Positions 1-5,243 of a DNA stretch of 7,186 nucleotides are shown here, piece after piece. Each line of letters starts with the position of its first letter. Position 1 is the first letter of the stretch. The notes beneath the pieces are model-generated. The model was given only the letters and a program-made list of their open reading frames with translations, was not told the DNA's origin and did no database searches. A program made the position numbers and the translations under genes. Origin of the DNA: Clostridia bacterium (GTDB taxonomy: Bacteria; Bacillota; Clostridia; Oscillospirales; Butyricicoccaceae); the NCBI GenBank assembly GCA_017560175.1, contig JAFYOK010000249.1, positions 1 through 7,186 of the forward strand. Reading direction: 5' to 3'.

Positions 1-4
1 AATA

Positions 5-120
<116 letters not shown>

Positions 121-126
121 ACAATG

Positions 127-155
127 AGAGAATCACGAAAGTGATTCTCTTTTTT
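127..155 (+). terminator. Intrinsic terminator after 5S rRNA
   Basis: A perfect 10-bp stem (127-136 with 141-150) closes a GAAA tetraloop and runs directly into a T tract through 155. It lies seven bases after the 5S 3' end and should stop the rRNA operon transcript. Confidence 0.92.
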
Positions 156-180
156 GTTTATATGGCAGCTGCCTATGATC

Positions 181-227
181 GCCGATAGTTCGGCGCCGAT
201 TTCCGGGCGATTCATTCGCCGGAAATC
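181..227 (+). other. Two small hairpins in the rRNA distal spacer
   Basis: GCCGA (181-185) can pair with TCGGC (190-194). Right after it, GATTTCCG (198-205) pairs with CGGAAATC (220-227), extended by GCG/CGC across one bulged G. Neither is followed by a T tract, so they are not terminators. They may be processing structures or remains of rRNA-flanking DNA. No function can be assigned. Confidence 0.4.
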
Positions 228-267
228 TATATAATGATATGGGGTCCCCGGAAAACGAAGTTTTGTG

Positions 268-289
268 GGGAAAAGATGCCTACACGAAG
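268..289 (+). pseudogene. Remnant of a 5S rRNA 3' end
   Basis: Bases 274-285 repeat 12 bases of the 5S tail and its flank (111-122) exactly. The seven bases before them (GGGAAAA, 268-274) match 99-105 of the true 5S. The copy behaves as if six bases were lost between the two blocks. The gap to the following terminator stem is four bases in both copies. No 5S core is visible upstream, so only the last part survives. It was most likely left by duplication or by recombination between rRNA operons. Confidence 0.65.
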
Positions 290-317
290 AGAGAACCATG
301 AAAATGGTTCTCTTTTT
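290..317 (+). terminator. Second rRNA-type terminator
   Basis: A perfect 10-bp stem (290-299 with 304-313) with a GAAA loop precedes a T tract to 317. It has the same architecture as the terminator at 127-155 and the same first six stem bases (AGAGAA). The last four pairs differ, but both sides have changed together so that pairing is kept. It would catch read-through from the first terminator. Confidence 0.88.
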
Positions 318-511
318 GCGTTTGTGGAACTTTTGCCAACATGAAGATGTATCCACAGTCTGTGGATGGATGGAACCGGGATCTGACTACTGAGGGGAGA
401 TCTGTATTGAACGCTCATGCTTTTGATGATTTGAATTGTGTCGGGATATGGATGCAAATATCACCTGTATCACGACAACAGATGATACATTATATAATAA
501 ATATATAGAAT
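318..511. other. Intergenic stretch with no recognisable gene
   Basis: I find no credible coding region, tRNA or known riboswitch motif here. The open frames crossing it have no good ribosome binding site and give low-complexity or His/Ser/Pro-rich products. Visible structure is a 17-bp dyad at 351-367 and a TATAAT at 493-498 that has no matching -35 hexamer. The stretch looks like spacer between the rRNA operon and the next operon. Confidence 0.6.
351..367. repeat. Perfect short dyad with DnaA-box-like half sites
   Basis: ATCCACAG and its exact reverse complement CTGTGGAT flank a single T at 359. Each arm contains ATCCACA, close to the core of the DnaA box TTATCCACA, but the preceding TT is not kept. 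It could be a protein-binding dyad or a chance palindrome. Confidence 0.35.
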
Positions 512-556
512 AAAAGAAAAGCAACTATCAATAAAGTCGATAGTTGCTTTTCTTTT
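512..556. terminator. Long perfect hairpin, bidirectional terminator
   Basis: Bases 512-529 are exactly complementary to 539-556, an 18-bp stem with a nine-base loop. The outer arms are A-rich on the left and T-rich on the right, so either strand ends in a U-rich tail. It is the third terminator after the 5S gene and separates the rRNA region from the operon starting at 757. No gene reads into it closely from either side. Confidence 0.8.
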
Positions 557-588
557 GATTTGATTTTGAAATAAAGAGTAGGATGCAT

Positions 589-617
589 TTGACAGCGATG
601 TAAAACAGTAGTAAGGT
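589..617 (+). promoter_or_regulatory. Possible promoter for the DUF4418-ABC operon
   Basis: A perfect -35 TTGACA (589-594) is followed after 17 bp by TAAGGT (612-617), a weak -10 that matches 3 of 6 consensus bases. A start near 624 would give a leader of about 130 nt. The short terminator at 624-648 would then sit at the very 5' end of the RNA, which is odd and lowers confidence. No better promoter is visible between 557 and 757. Confidence 0.4.
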
Positions 618-623
618 GGTATC

Positions 624-648
624 AGAGGGAGTGGAAGACCCTCTTTTT
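624..648 (+). terminator. Short terminator-like hairpin upstream of the operon
   Basis: AGAGGG (624-629) pairs with CCCTCT (639-644) around a nine-base loop and runs into TTTTT to 648. It may be a fourth stop for upstream read-through or an attenuator in the leader of the following operon. The six-pair stem is short for a strong terminator. Confidence 0.5.
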
Positions 649-696
649 ATGCTGAGTAGAAAAAGGTGAGGCTAACCACAGAAACGCAGAAAAACA

Positions 697-723
697 GGGG
701 AAAAACAGCTCCCCAAAAGCTGT
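697..723 (+). promoter_or_regulatory. Two mutually exclusive hairpins in the operon leader
   Basis: ACAGCT (705-710) can pair with AGCTGT (718-723). Alternatively GGGG (697-700) can pair with CCCC (711-714), which lies in the loop of the first hairpin; its own loop takes up the left arm of that hairpin. The pair ends 19 bases before the ribosome binding site of the first gene. This could be a small regulatory switch, but the helices are short and no ligand motif is recognisable. Confidence 0.3.
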
Positions 724-756
724 CTGAAAATGCCTGATATTAAAGGAGAAAATGTT

Positions 757-1155
757 ATGAAAAACAAGTATGTTGTCGGCGCACTGCTGCTGATTCTCGG
801 TCTGCTGATCGCCATCGGCCCCCAGAAGATTTTCCCGGTCTGTGAGTTCAACCCCGAGAAGGCCATGAAGTGCCATTGGATGGGTAAGTCTGAGATCGGT
901 GTCGGTGCTGTTATTGCTGTTATCGGTCTGCTGCAGATGGTGATGGATCATGCCAAGGTCCGTCAGGGTCTGTCCATGTCGGCTGCTCTGCTGGGTCTGG
1001 TCACTCTGCTGCTGCCCACCAAGCTGATCGGTGTTTGCATGAATGTTCATATGCGCTGCGTCACACTGACACGCCCCGCTCTGCTCATTCTGGGCATTGC
1101 AGTTATGCTGGTTGGCGGTCTGAGTGCTTATGCACTGAATAAGGTTGAAAAGTAG
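757..1155 (+). CDS. DUF4418 family four-helix membrane protein
   Basis: This 132-residue membrane protein is recognised as DUF4418, a family of unknown function. The start is the ATG at 757 because AAAGGAG (742-748) lies eight bases before it; an in-frame ATG at 730 has no such site. Hydrophobic segments fall at about residues 5-22, 46-63, 72-90 and 104-127. Lysines at both ends and a D-H-K-R loop at 64-70 suggest both termini are inside. The two outer loops then hold Cys29, Met37, Cys39, His40 and Met42, and Cys94, Met95, His98, Met99 and Cys101. They could bind metal or form disulfides; this is inference. Its stop codon overlaps the ribosome binding site of the permease gene, so the two are translated from one message. 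It probably partners the ABC exporter encoded behind it. Confidence 0.82.
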   Translation: MKNKYVVGALLLILGLLIAIGPQKIFPVCEFNPEKAMKCHWMGKSEIGVGAVIAVIGLLQMVMDHAKVRQGLSMSAALLGLVTLLLPTKLIGVCMNVHMRCVTLTRPALLILGIAVMLVGGLSAYALNKVEK

Positions 1156-1168
1156 GAGAAAATTAACC

Positions 1169-2383
1169 ATGCAGGAAAAAGCATTATCTACCCATCGCTT
1201 GTCGCTGCTTAATCTGCAGCGCAAGCCTTTCCGCACAGCGGCACTGATGACCGTTGTTGCACTTCTGTCTTTTGTCCTCTTCGCAGGTTCTGTCATGACC
1301 ATGAGCATGGAGAACGGCATCGAAGGCCTGGAAGCCCGTCTGGGTGCCGACATCGTTGTCGTTCCCGAAGGCTATGACAAGGATCTGGAAGGCGTTATGA
1401 TTCAGGGCGAGCCTACCTATTTCTTTATGGGTAAGGAAGTTCTGGATCAGGTTCTGTCCTGTGAAGGTGTCGCAAAGGCATCTGCGCAGTTCTATCTGGC
1501 ATCCCTCAATGCTGAATGCTGCGGTTCTTCGGTTCCCATCATCGGCTTTGATCCCGAAACCGACTTTACCGTTCAGCCCTGGATCTCTGAGCAGTACAGT
1601 AAGGAGCTGGGCTATGGCCAGATCATCATTGGTGATGATATCAATGTTGAAAGTGACGGCACCATCCTTTTCTTTGGTAAGAATTATGAAGTCGCTTCCC
1701 GTCTGGAACGCACAGGTACCGGTGTTGATGTTACCTGCTTTGCCACCATGGACACCATTGCTGATCTTTATGTTGACGCAAAGGAAAAGGGCGCTTACTT
1801 TATGGAAGGCGTCACTTATGAAAACTCCATTTCCTCGATTATGATCAAGATCAAGGAAGGCTATAGCCTGACACAGGTCGCAGGTCAGATCCGTAAGGCC
1901 ACCGGCGGTGCCGTTGAGATCGTTCAGACACAGAACATGATCAATTCGGTCGGCGGCAGCCTTGCAGGTATTCTGGAGTATCTGTACATCATCGCTATCG
2001 TATTCTGGGTACTGGCTGTTGTTCTGCTCAGCATCGTATTCTCGGTTACAGCCAACGAGCGCAAGAAGGAATTTGCTCTGTTCCGTATTCTGGGTGCAAC
2101 ACGCAAGCGCCTGTCCTCGCTCATTCTGACCGAGGCATTCTATCTCAGCCTCTTCGGCAGCTTGATCGGCGTTGCCGTTGCTGCTATGGTGGTCTTCCCC
2201 TTCAGCGTCTACATCGGCGACAAGCTGGGTATGCCCTATCTGCAGCCTGCAATGGGCGAAATCATGATCGTTATGGTCGTCAGCCTGGTGCTGTCGGCGA
2301 TCGTTGGTCCTCTGGCATCGGCCTGGTCTGCCTATAAGATCAGCCGTGCCGAAACCTACCACACCATGAGGGAGGGCGAATAA
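1169..2383 (+). CDS. FtsX/MacB-like ABC transporter permease
   Basis: The 404-residue product has the FtsX/MacB permease layout: a cytoplasmic start, one helix at about 23-44, a large extracytoplasmic domain to about 265, then three helices. A charged ERKKEFALFRILGATRKRL segment near 296-314 is the usual cytoplasmic contact with the ATPase. The outer domain starts with GLEARLGADIVVVPEG and carries a Cys117-Cys118 pair before GFDPETDF and PWI. From memory, this pattern is shared with permeases of P19/FTR1-type iron clusters. The ATG at 1169 is chosen because AGGAG (1154-1158) lies ten bases before it; a TTG at 1145 would overlap the upstream gene. Only one permease is present, so a homodimer is likely. 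Such proteins often act on envelope substrates or as mechanotransmitters, not as classic importers. The substrate is unknown. Confidence 0.88.
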   Translation: MQEKALSTHRLSLLNLQRKPFRTAALMTVVALLSFVLFAGSVMTMSMENGIEGLEARLGADIVVVPEGYDKDLEGVMIQGEPTYFFMGKEVLDQVLSCEGVAKASAQFYLASLNAECCGSSVPIIGFDPETDFTVQPWISEQYSKELGYGQIIIGDDINVESDGTILFFGKNYEVASRLERTGTGVDVTCFATMDTIADLYVDAKEKGAYFMEGVTYENSISSIMIKIKEGYSLTQVAGQIRKATGGAVEIVQTQNMINSVGGSLAGILEYLYIIAIVFWVLAVVLLSIVFSVTANERKKEFALFRILGATRKRLSSLILTEAFYLSLFGSLIGVAVAAMVVFPFSVYIGDKLGMPYLQPAMGEIMIVMVVSLVLSAIVGPLASAWSAYKISRAETYHTMREGE

Positions 2384-2385
2384 TT

Positions 2386-3051
2386 ATGGTACTGGAAGTT
2401 AAAGGTCTTTGCAAAGAATATATGCGCGGCAGCCAGCCTTTCTATGCTGTCGACCACGTTGATTTTAGCTTGAATAAGGGCGAGTTTGTCAGCATCATCG
2501 GCCGCAGCGGCAGCGGTAAGAGCACCATGCTCAACCTCATCGCCGGTCTGCTGGAGCCCACCGAGGGCACTGTCACCATTTCGGGCAAGTGCCTGACCGG
2601 TATGAGCGACGAGGAGCTGTCGGTTGTCCGTAATACCGTTCTGGGTTATGTTCCCCAGGGTCAGACCGTTCTGAGCAATCTGAGCGTTCTGGACAACGTC
2701 CGTCTGCCTTTCTACTTCAGCCAGCGTGAAGGTACATCCACCGAGCGTGCTCTGGAGCTGATGAAGATGGTCGGCATCGATCATCTGGCCGAGTCGATGC
2801 CCAAGGAGCTGTCGGGCGGCGAGCTGCGCCGTGTATCCATTGCACGTGCGCTGATGTGCAGCCATGATCTGCTGGTTCTCGACGAGCCCACAGGCGACCT
2901 CGACCCCGAGACCACTGCTGAGATCATGGATCTGCTGCAGAAGATCGCAGCCGAAGGTACTGCTGTTCTGATGGTCACCCATGAGCTGGATACCACCAGC
3001 TACGGTCATAAGACCTATGTCATGGACCGCGGCCACCTGAGCCAGAAGTAA
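2386..3051 (+). CDS. ABC transporter ATPase, LolD/MacB type
   Basis: This 221-residue nucleotide-binding subunit powers the permease encoded two bases upstream. All catalytic elements are present: Walker A GRSGSGKST at 39-47, Q-loop Gln91, signature LSGGE at 142-146, Walker B LLVLDEP at 162-168, D-loop GDLD at 170-173 and switch His199. The signature continues as LRRVSIARAL instead of the common QQQRVAIARAL. The length is normal for a stand-alone LolD/MacB-class ATPase with no fused domains. The start ATG at 2386 has GGGAGG (2370-2375) ten bases before it, inside the end of the permease gene, showing tight operon coupling. It should act as a dimer on the inner face of the membrane. Confidence 0.93.
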   Translation: MVLEVKGLCKEYMRGSQPFYAVDHVDFSLNKGEFVSIIGRSGSGKSTMLNLIAGLLEPTEGTVTISGKCLTGMSDEELSVVRNTVLGYVPQGQTVLSNLSVLDNVRLPFYFSQREGTSTERALELMKMVGIDHLAESMPKELSGGELRRVSIARALMCSHDLLVLDEPTGDLDPETTAEIMDLLQKIAAEGTAVLMVTHELDTTSYGHKTYVMDRGHLSQK

Positions 3052-3062
3052 ATCATAAACAC

Positions 3063-3090
3063 AAAGCCCGGAGCATTTGCTCCGGGCTTT
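3063..3090 (+). terminator. Terminator of the DUF4418-ABC operon
   Basis: A perfect 12-bp GC-rich stem (3063-3074 with 3079-3090) closes an ATTT loop eleven bases after the ATPase stop codon. The T run is only three long, but the stem is strong. Confidence 0.85.
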
Positions 3091-3146
3091 ACTTGTTGGG
3101 CAGCTTTTGATAAGATAAAAATATAATCATGTAAAGGAGGCTGTCT

Positions 3147-3551
3147 ATGCAGATACAGGACATTTGGATCGTCATTGCTGTTCTGGCTTGCTGCCGTATT
3201 TTATATCTGATGGAACTACTGCCCATCCGAGGCGGACATCGTATCGGTTTTATCGGCAGTCTATGTGGAGAACGTACCCGCTGTAATGCAGTCTTTACCC
3301 GCTGTAACGGCTATATGCGCCGTGTTGTCCGACTGCAGGGCGGTAAGACCTATCGTTTTGATATGGGCGGCAAAATCAGTCATGGACAGTTGAATACCAT
3401 CCTGTGGGATCCCAAGTGCCGCACACGACTGTTGGAACTGCAATCGGGCGAACAGAAGGAAATCAAAATCGAAGAAACGGCCCGATATCGTCTGGAACTT
3501 CGGTTTGAAAGTGCAAGCGGTAATTTTACATTGAGCTGGAACGAAGAATAA
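3147..3551 (+). CDS. Membrane-anchored protein of unknown family
   Basis: I do not recognise this 134-residue protein. The start is well supported: AAAGGAGG at 3133-3140 lies six bases before the ATG. Residues 6-23 form one hydrophobic helix, with few charges before it, so it is probably an uncleaved anchor. The rest alternates hydrophobic and polar residues and ends in a stretch typical of a beta sheet (RYRLELRFE, then GNFTLSW). It contains several cysteines (about 15, 16, 40, 46, 53 and 91). The gene is flanked by the terminator of the ABC operon and by its own shared terminator, so it is probably transcribed alone. A TATAAT at 3122-3127 may be its -10 element, but no -35 matches it and the start would fall at the ribosome binding site. 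A surface-exposed small beta domain is the best guess. Confidence 0.7.
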   Translation: MQIQDIWIVIAVLACCRILYLMELLPIRGGHRIGFIGSLCGERTRCNAVFTRCNGYMRRVVRLQGGKTYRFDMGGKISHGQLNTILWDPKCRTRLLELQSGEQKEIKIEETARYRLELRFESASGNFTLSWNEE

Positions 3552-3552
3552 A

Positions 3553-3583
3553 AAACACCTCCGATCTTTGATCGGAGGTGTTT
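3553..3583. terminator. Shared bidirectional terminator
   Basis: A perfect 14-bp stem (3553-3566 with 3570-3583) has a three-base loop. On the minus strand it is followed by about six U from the A run at 3550-3555, giving a strong stop for the MATE gene ending at 3599. On the plus strand the tail is only TTT, starting two bases after the stop of the small membrane protein gene. The two convergent genes appear to share it. Confidence 0.88.
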
Positions 3584-3598
3584 CTGCGTTTGAAAGAT

Positions 3599-5071
3599 TT
3601 ACGACTTAGGCTTAAAGGTGGTCAGCCACTTGGCCGAATGGTAACGGTAGAAGACCAGTGCGGTACGGACGACCTGGTCGATGACCAGCGCATACCACGC
3701 ACCATTGAGGCCCAGGTTAAACTTGTTGATGAAGAGGATGGCCAGGCCGGGACGGAGGATCATGACGGTCAGCATGGTGACAGCGGCGGTGAACTTGGTA
3801 TCACCTGCGCCGCGGAGCGCACCTGCAAAGACGAACTGGGAGGCCTGGAAGGGCTGAATGAAAGCGACCATCGACAGCAGCGCCGAGCCTGTGGCAACGA
3901 TCATGGGATCGCTGTTGTAAAGGGCGATGAGCGACTTGTTGCAGAAGAAGATAAAGACGGCGATGGCAGCCGCAGTGGCCATACCGATGCGCTGTGTACG
4001 CTTGGAATAATGGACGGCCATATCATGGCGAACCTTACCCAGCGACTGGCTGACCAGCGATGTGGCCGATGTGGCAAAGGCCTGGCCGTTCATGAAGGTC
4101 ATCGACTGGATGCTCATGCAGATGGTGTGTGTGGCGTAGGCATCGGTGCCCAGACCGGCGATGGTCTTGGTGAAGACGATGACACCGAAACGCATGGCCA
4201 GCTGCTCGACCATGGCCGGCAGACCGATGCGGGAGATGTTGGTGACGATGTCCTTATCCAGACGGAAAGAGCCCTTGGGGAACTCAAGACGGGCGTACTG
4301 GTTCTTTTTGCGGATGGCATAGATGGCCATGACCAGAGCGACTGTCTGACCCATAACGGTGGCCAGCGAAGCGCCGACAACTTCCAGACGGGGGAAGCCG
4401 AACTTACCGTTGATGAGGATCCAGTTAAAGGTGACATTGATGATGTTGGACACCATATTATAAATCATCGCCGTTTTTGAGTCGCCGCATCCGCGTAGAG
4501 CAGAGGTGACACAGGAGGCCATGGAAACGGTGAACAGACCGAACATCTGGATCTGGAAATACTTTACGCCTTCAACAAGGACGCGTTCTTCGCTGGCACC
4601 CATAAACTTGATGAGGGGCTCGGCAAAGATCAGACCGATGATGGCAAAGAAGAGACCAAAGAAGGCATTGAGCATAAAGGACTGGCGCAGAACACGCTTG
4701 GCCTTATCCTGCTCGCCCGAGCCGCGGTAGCGTCCGACCAGCGCCATGGTACCGGTATTGAGGGCGGTAAAGGCGGTGGCCAGCAGGAACTTGGGCTGGG
4801 TGGTCAGACCGACGGCCGAGGTAGCCCATGTGCCCAGCTGGCTGACCTGGATGGTGTCGAACATGGCGGTCAGCTGCATGAGGGTCAGCTCGACAAGAGC
4901 GGGCCATGCAATGGTGACGATGTCCTTATAGAGCATCTTGGAGGTGACGCCACCGGGGAGAGCGACTTTGGTATCGATCTTGCCGACGGATGCGGGATCG
5001 CCGGCAGGCAGGTTGTCCAGCGTGGTGCTGATTTTCTTGACCTGCGGCTTCGATGTGGCATTTGTGCCCAT
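3599..5071 (-). CDS. MATE family efflux transporter (copy A)
   Basis: This 490-residue protein is a cation-coupled multidrug/toxin exporter of the MATE family, with the family's length and about twelve helices. The first helix pair has the MATE pattern PALVELTLMQLTAMFDTIQVSQLG, followed by GRYRGSG near 113-119; the second half repeats it as VSQSLGKVRHDMA. It starts with about 45 soluble residues (KISTTLD, LPAGDP, then GVTSKMLY) before the first helix. The ATG at 5071 is chosen because AAAGGAG lies nine bases upstream; a TTG at 5098 has no support. It is a close paralogue of the next gene, shares an 84-bp identical block with it, and has its own promoter at 5111-5139. The substrate cannot be read from the sequence. 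Confidence 0.92.
   Translation of the reverse strand: MGTNATSKPQVKKISTTLDNLPAGDPASVGKIDTKVALPGGVTSKMLYKDIVTIAWPALVELTLMQLTAMFDTIQVSQLGTWATSAVGLTTQPKFLLATAFTALNTGTMALVGRYRGSGEQDKAKRVLRQSFMLNAFFGLFFAIIGLIFAEPLIKFMGASEERVLVEGVKYFQIQMFGLFTVSMASCVTSALRGCGDSKTAMIYNMVSNIINVTFNWILINGKFGFPRLEVVGASLATVMGQTVALVMAIYAIRKKNQYARLEFPKGSFRLDKDIVTNISRIGLPAMVEQLAMRFGVIVFTKTIAGLGTDAYATHTICMSIQSMTFMNGQAFATSATSLVSQSLGKVRHDMAVHYSKRTQRIGMATAAAIAVFIFFCNKSLIALYNSDPMIVATGSALLSMVAFIQPFQASQFVFAGALRGAGDTKFTAAVTMLTVMILRPGLAILFINKFNLGLNGAWYALVIDQVVRTALVFYRYHSAKWLTTFKPKS
4347..4430 (-). repeat. 84-bp identical block in MATE copy A
   Basis: This stretch is identical, base for base, to 6010-6093 in MATE copy B. It encodes the segment from FNWILING to VMGQT. 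Flanking sequence in the two genes differs frequently, including at third codon positions. Confidence 0.9.
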
Positions 5072-5110
5072 AGAGCATTGCTCCTTTCGCTGTATCAATA
5101 AATTAGTATT

Positions 5111-5139
5111 AGTATAACATAATAAGTTTGACGTTTAAA
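5111..5139 (-). promoter_or_regulatory. Promoter of MATE copy A
   Basis: Read on the minus strand, TATACT (5111-5116) is preceded by TGT, an extended -10. TTTAAA (5134-5139) sits at a 17-bp spacing as a weak -35. Transcription would start near 5104, about 33 bases before the ATG. This supports independent expression of copy A. Confidence 0.75.
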
Positions 5140-5164
5140 TATCCCCCGGCGGATTTTGCGGTAA

Positions 5165-5178
5165 GTTATTTATTTAAC
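5165..5178. promoter_or_regulatory. Operator-like A+T-rich dyad upstream of MATE copy A
   Basis: The 14-mer GTTATTTATTTAAC is present here and, identically, at 6835-6848. GTTA and TAAC at the ends form an inverted repeat. At this copy the plus-strand right flank AGAAAA continues the dyad. It lies about 25 bp upstream of the -35 of copy A, a position suited to an activator or repressor site. The regulator is not in the window. Confidence 0.5.
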
Positions 5179-5193
5179 AGAAAATTCAGGCAT

Positions 5194-5227
5194 AAAAAAT
5201 CCCTCTCCGGGAAAATCGAAGAGGGAT
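5194..5227 (-). terminator. Terminator of MATE copy B
   Basis: On the minus strand an 8-bp stem (5220-5227 with 5199-5206) with a 13-base loop runs into six U (5194-5199). It lies 16 bases past the stop of copy B and separates its transcript from that of copy A. Confidence 0.82.
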
Positions 5228-5243
5228 CTGGGAAGCGGAATCT

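Noticed and set aside
611..645. T-box-like AAGGTGGTATC followed by a terminator hairpin
   Set aside because: It resembles the T-box core GGTGGTACC, but there is no room for a specifier stem after the hairpin at 512-556, the downstream CGTCCC arm is absent, and the following gene is not amino-acid related.
1184..2362. Long minus-strand open frame (392 codons) opposite the permease gene
   Set aside because: The product is rich in Asp, Asn, Gln and His with no hydrophobic core or motif and no ribosome binding site. It arises from the codon bias of the clearly real permease gene.
2356..3036. Minus-strand open frame (226 codons) opposite the ATPase gene
   Set aside because: The ATPase on the plus strand has every catalytic motif; the antisense product has none.
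3107..3127. TTGATA and TATAAT as a promoter for the small membrane protein gene
   Set aside because: The hexamers are only nine bases apart, far from the needed 16-18, so at most the TATAAT alone could be used.
3578..4480. Plus-strand open frame (300 codons) opposite MATE copy A, with a similar frame opposite copy B (5670-6161)
   Set aside because: Both are mirror images of the MATE coding strand: Asp/Gly/His-rich, motif-free, and similar to each other only because the MATE genes are paralogues.
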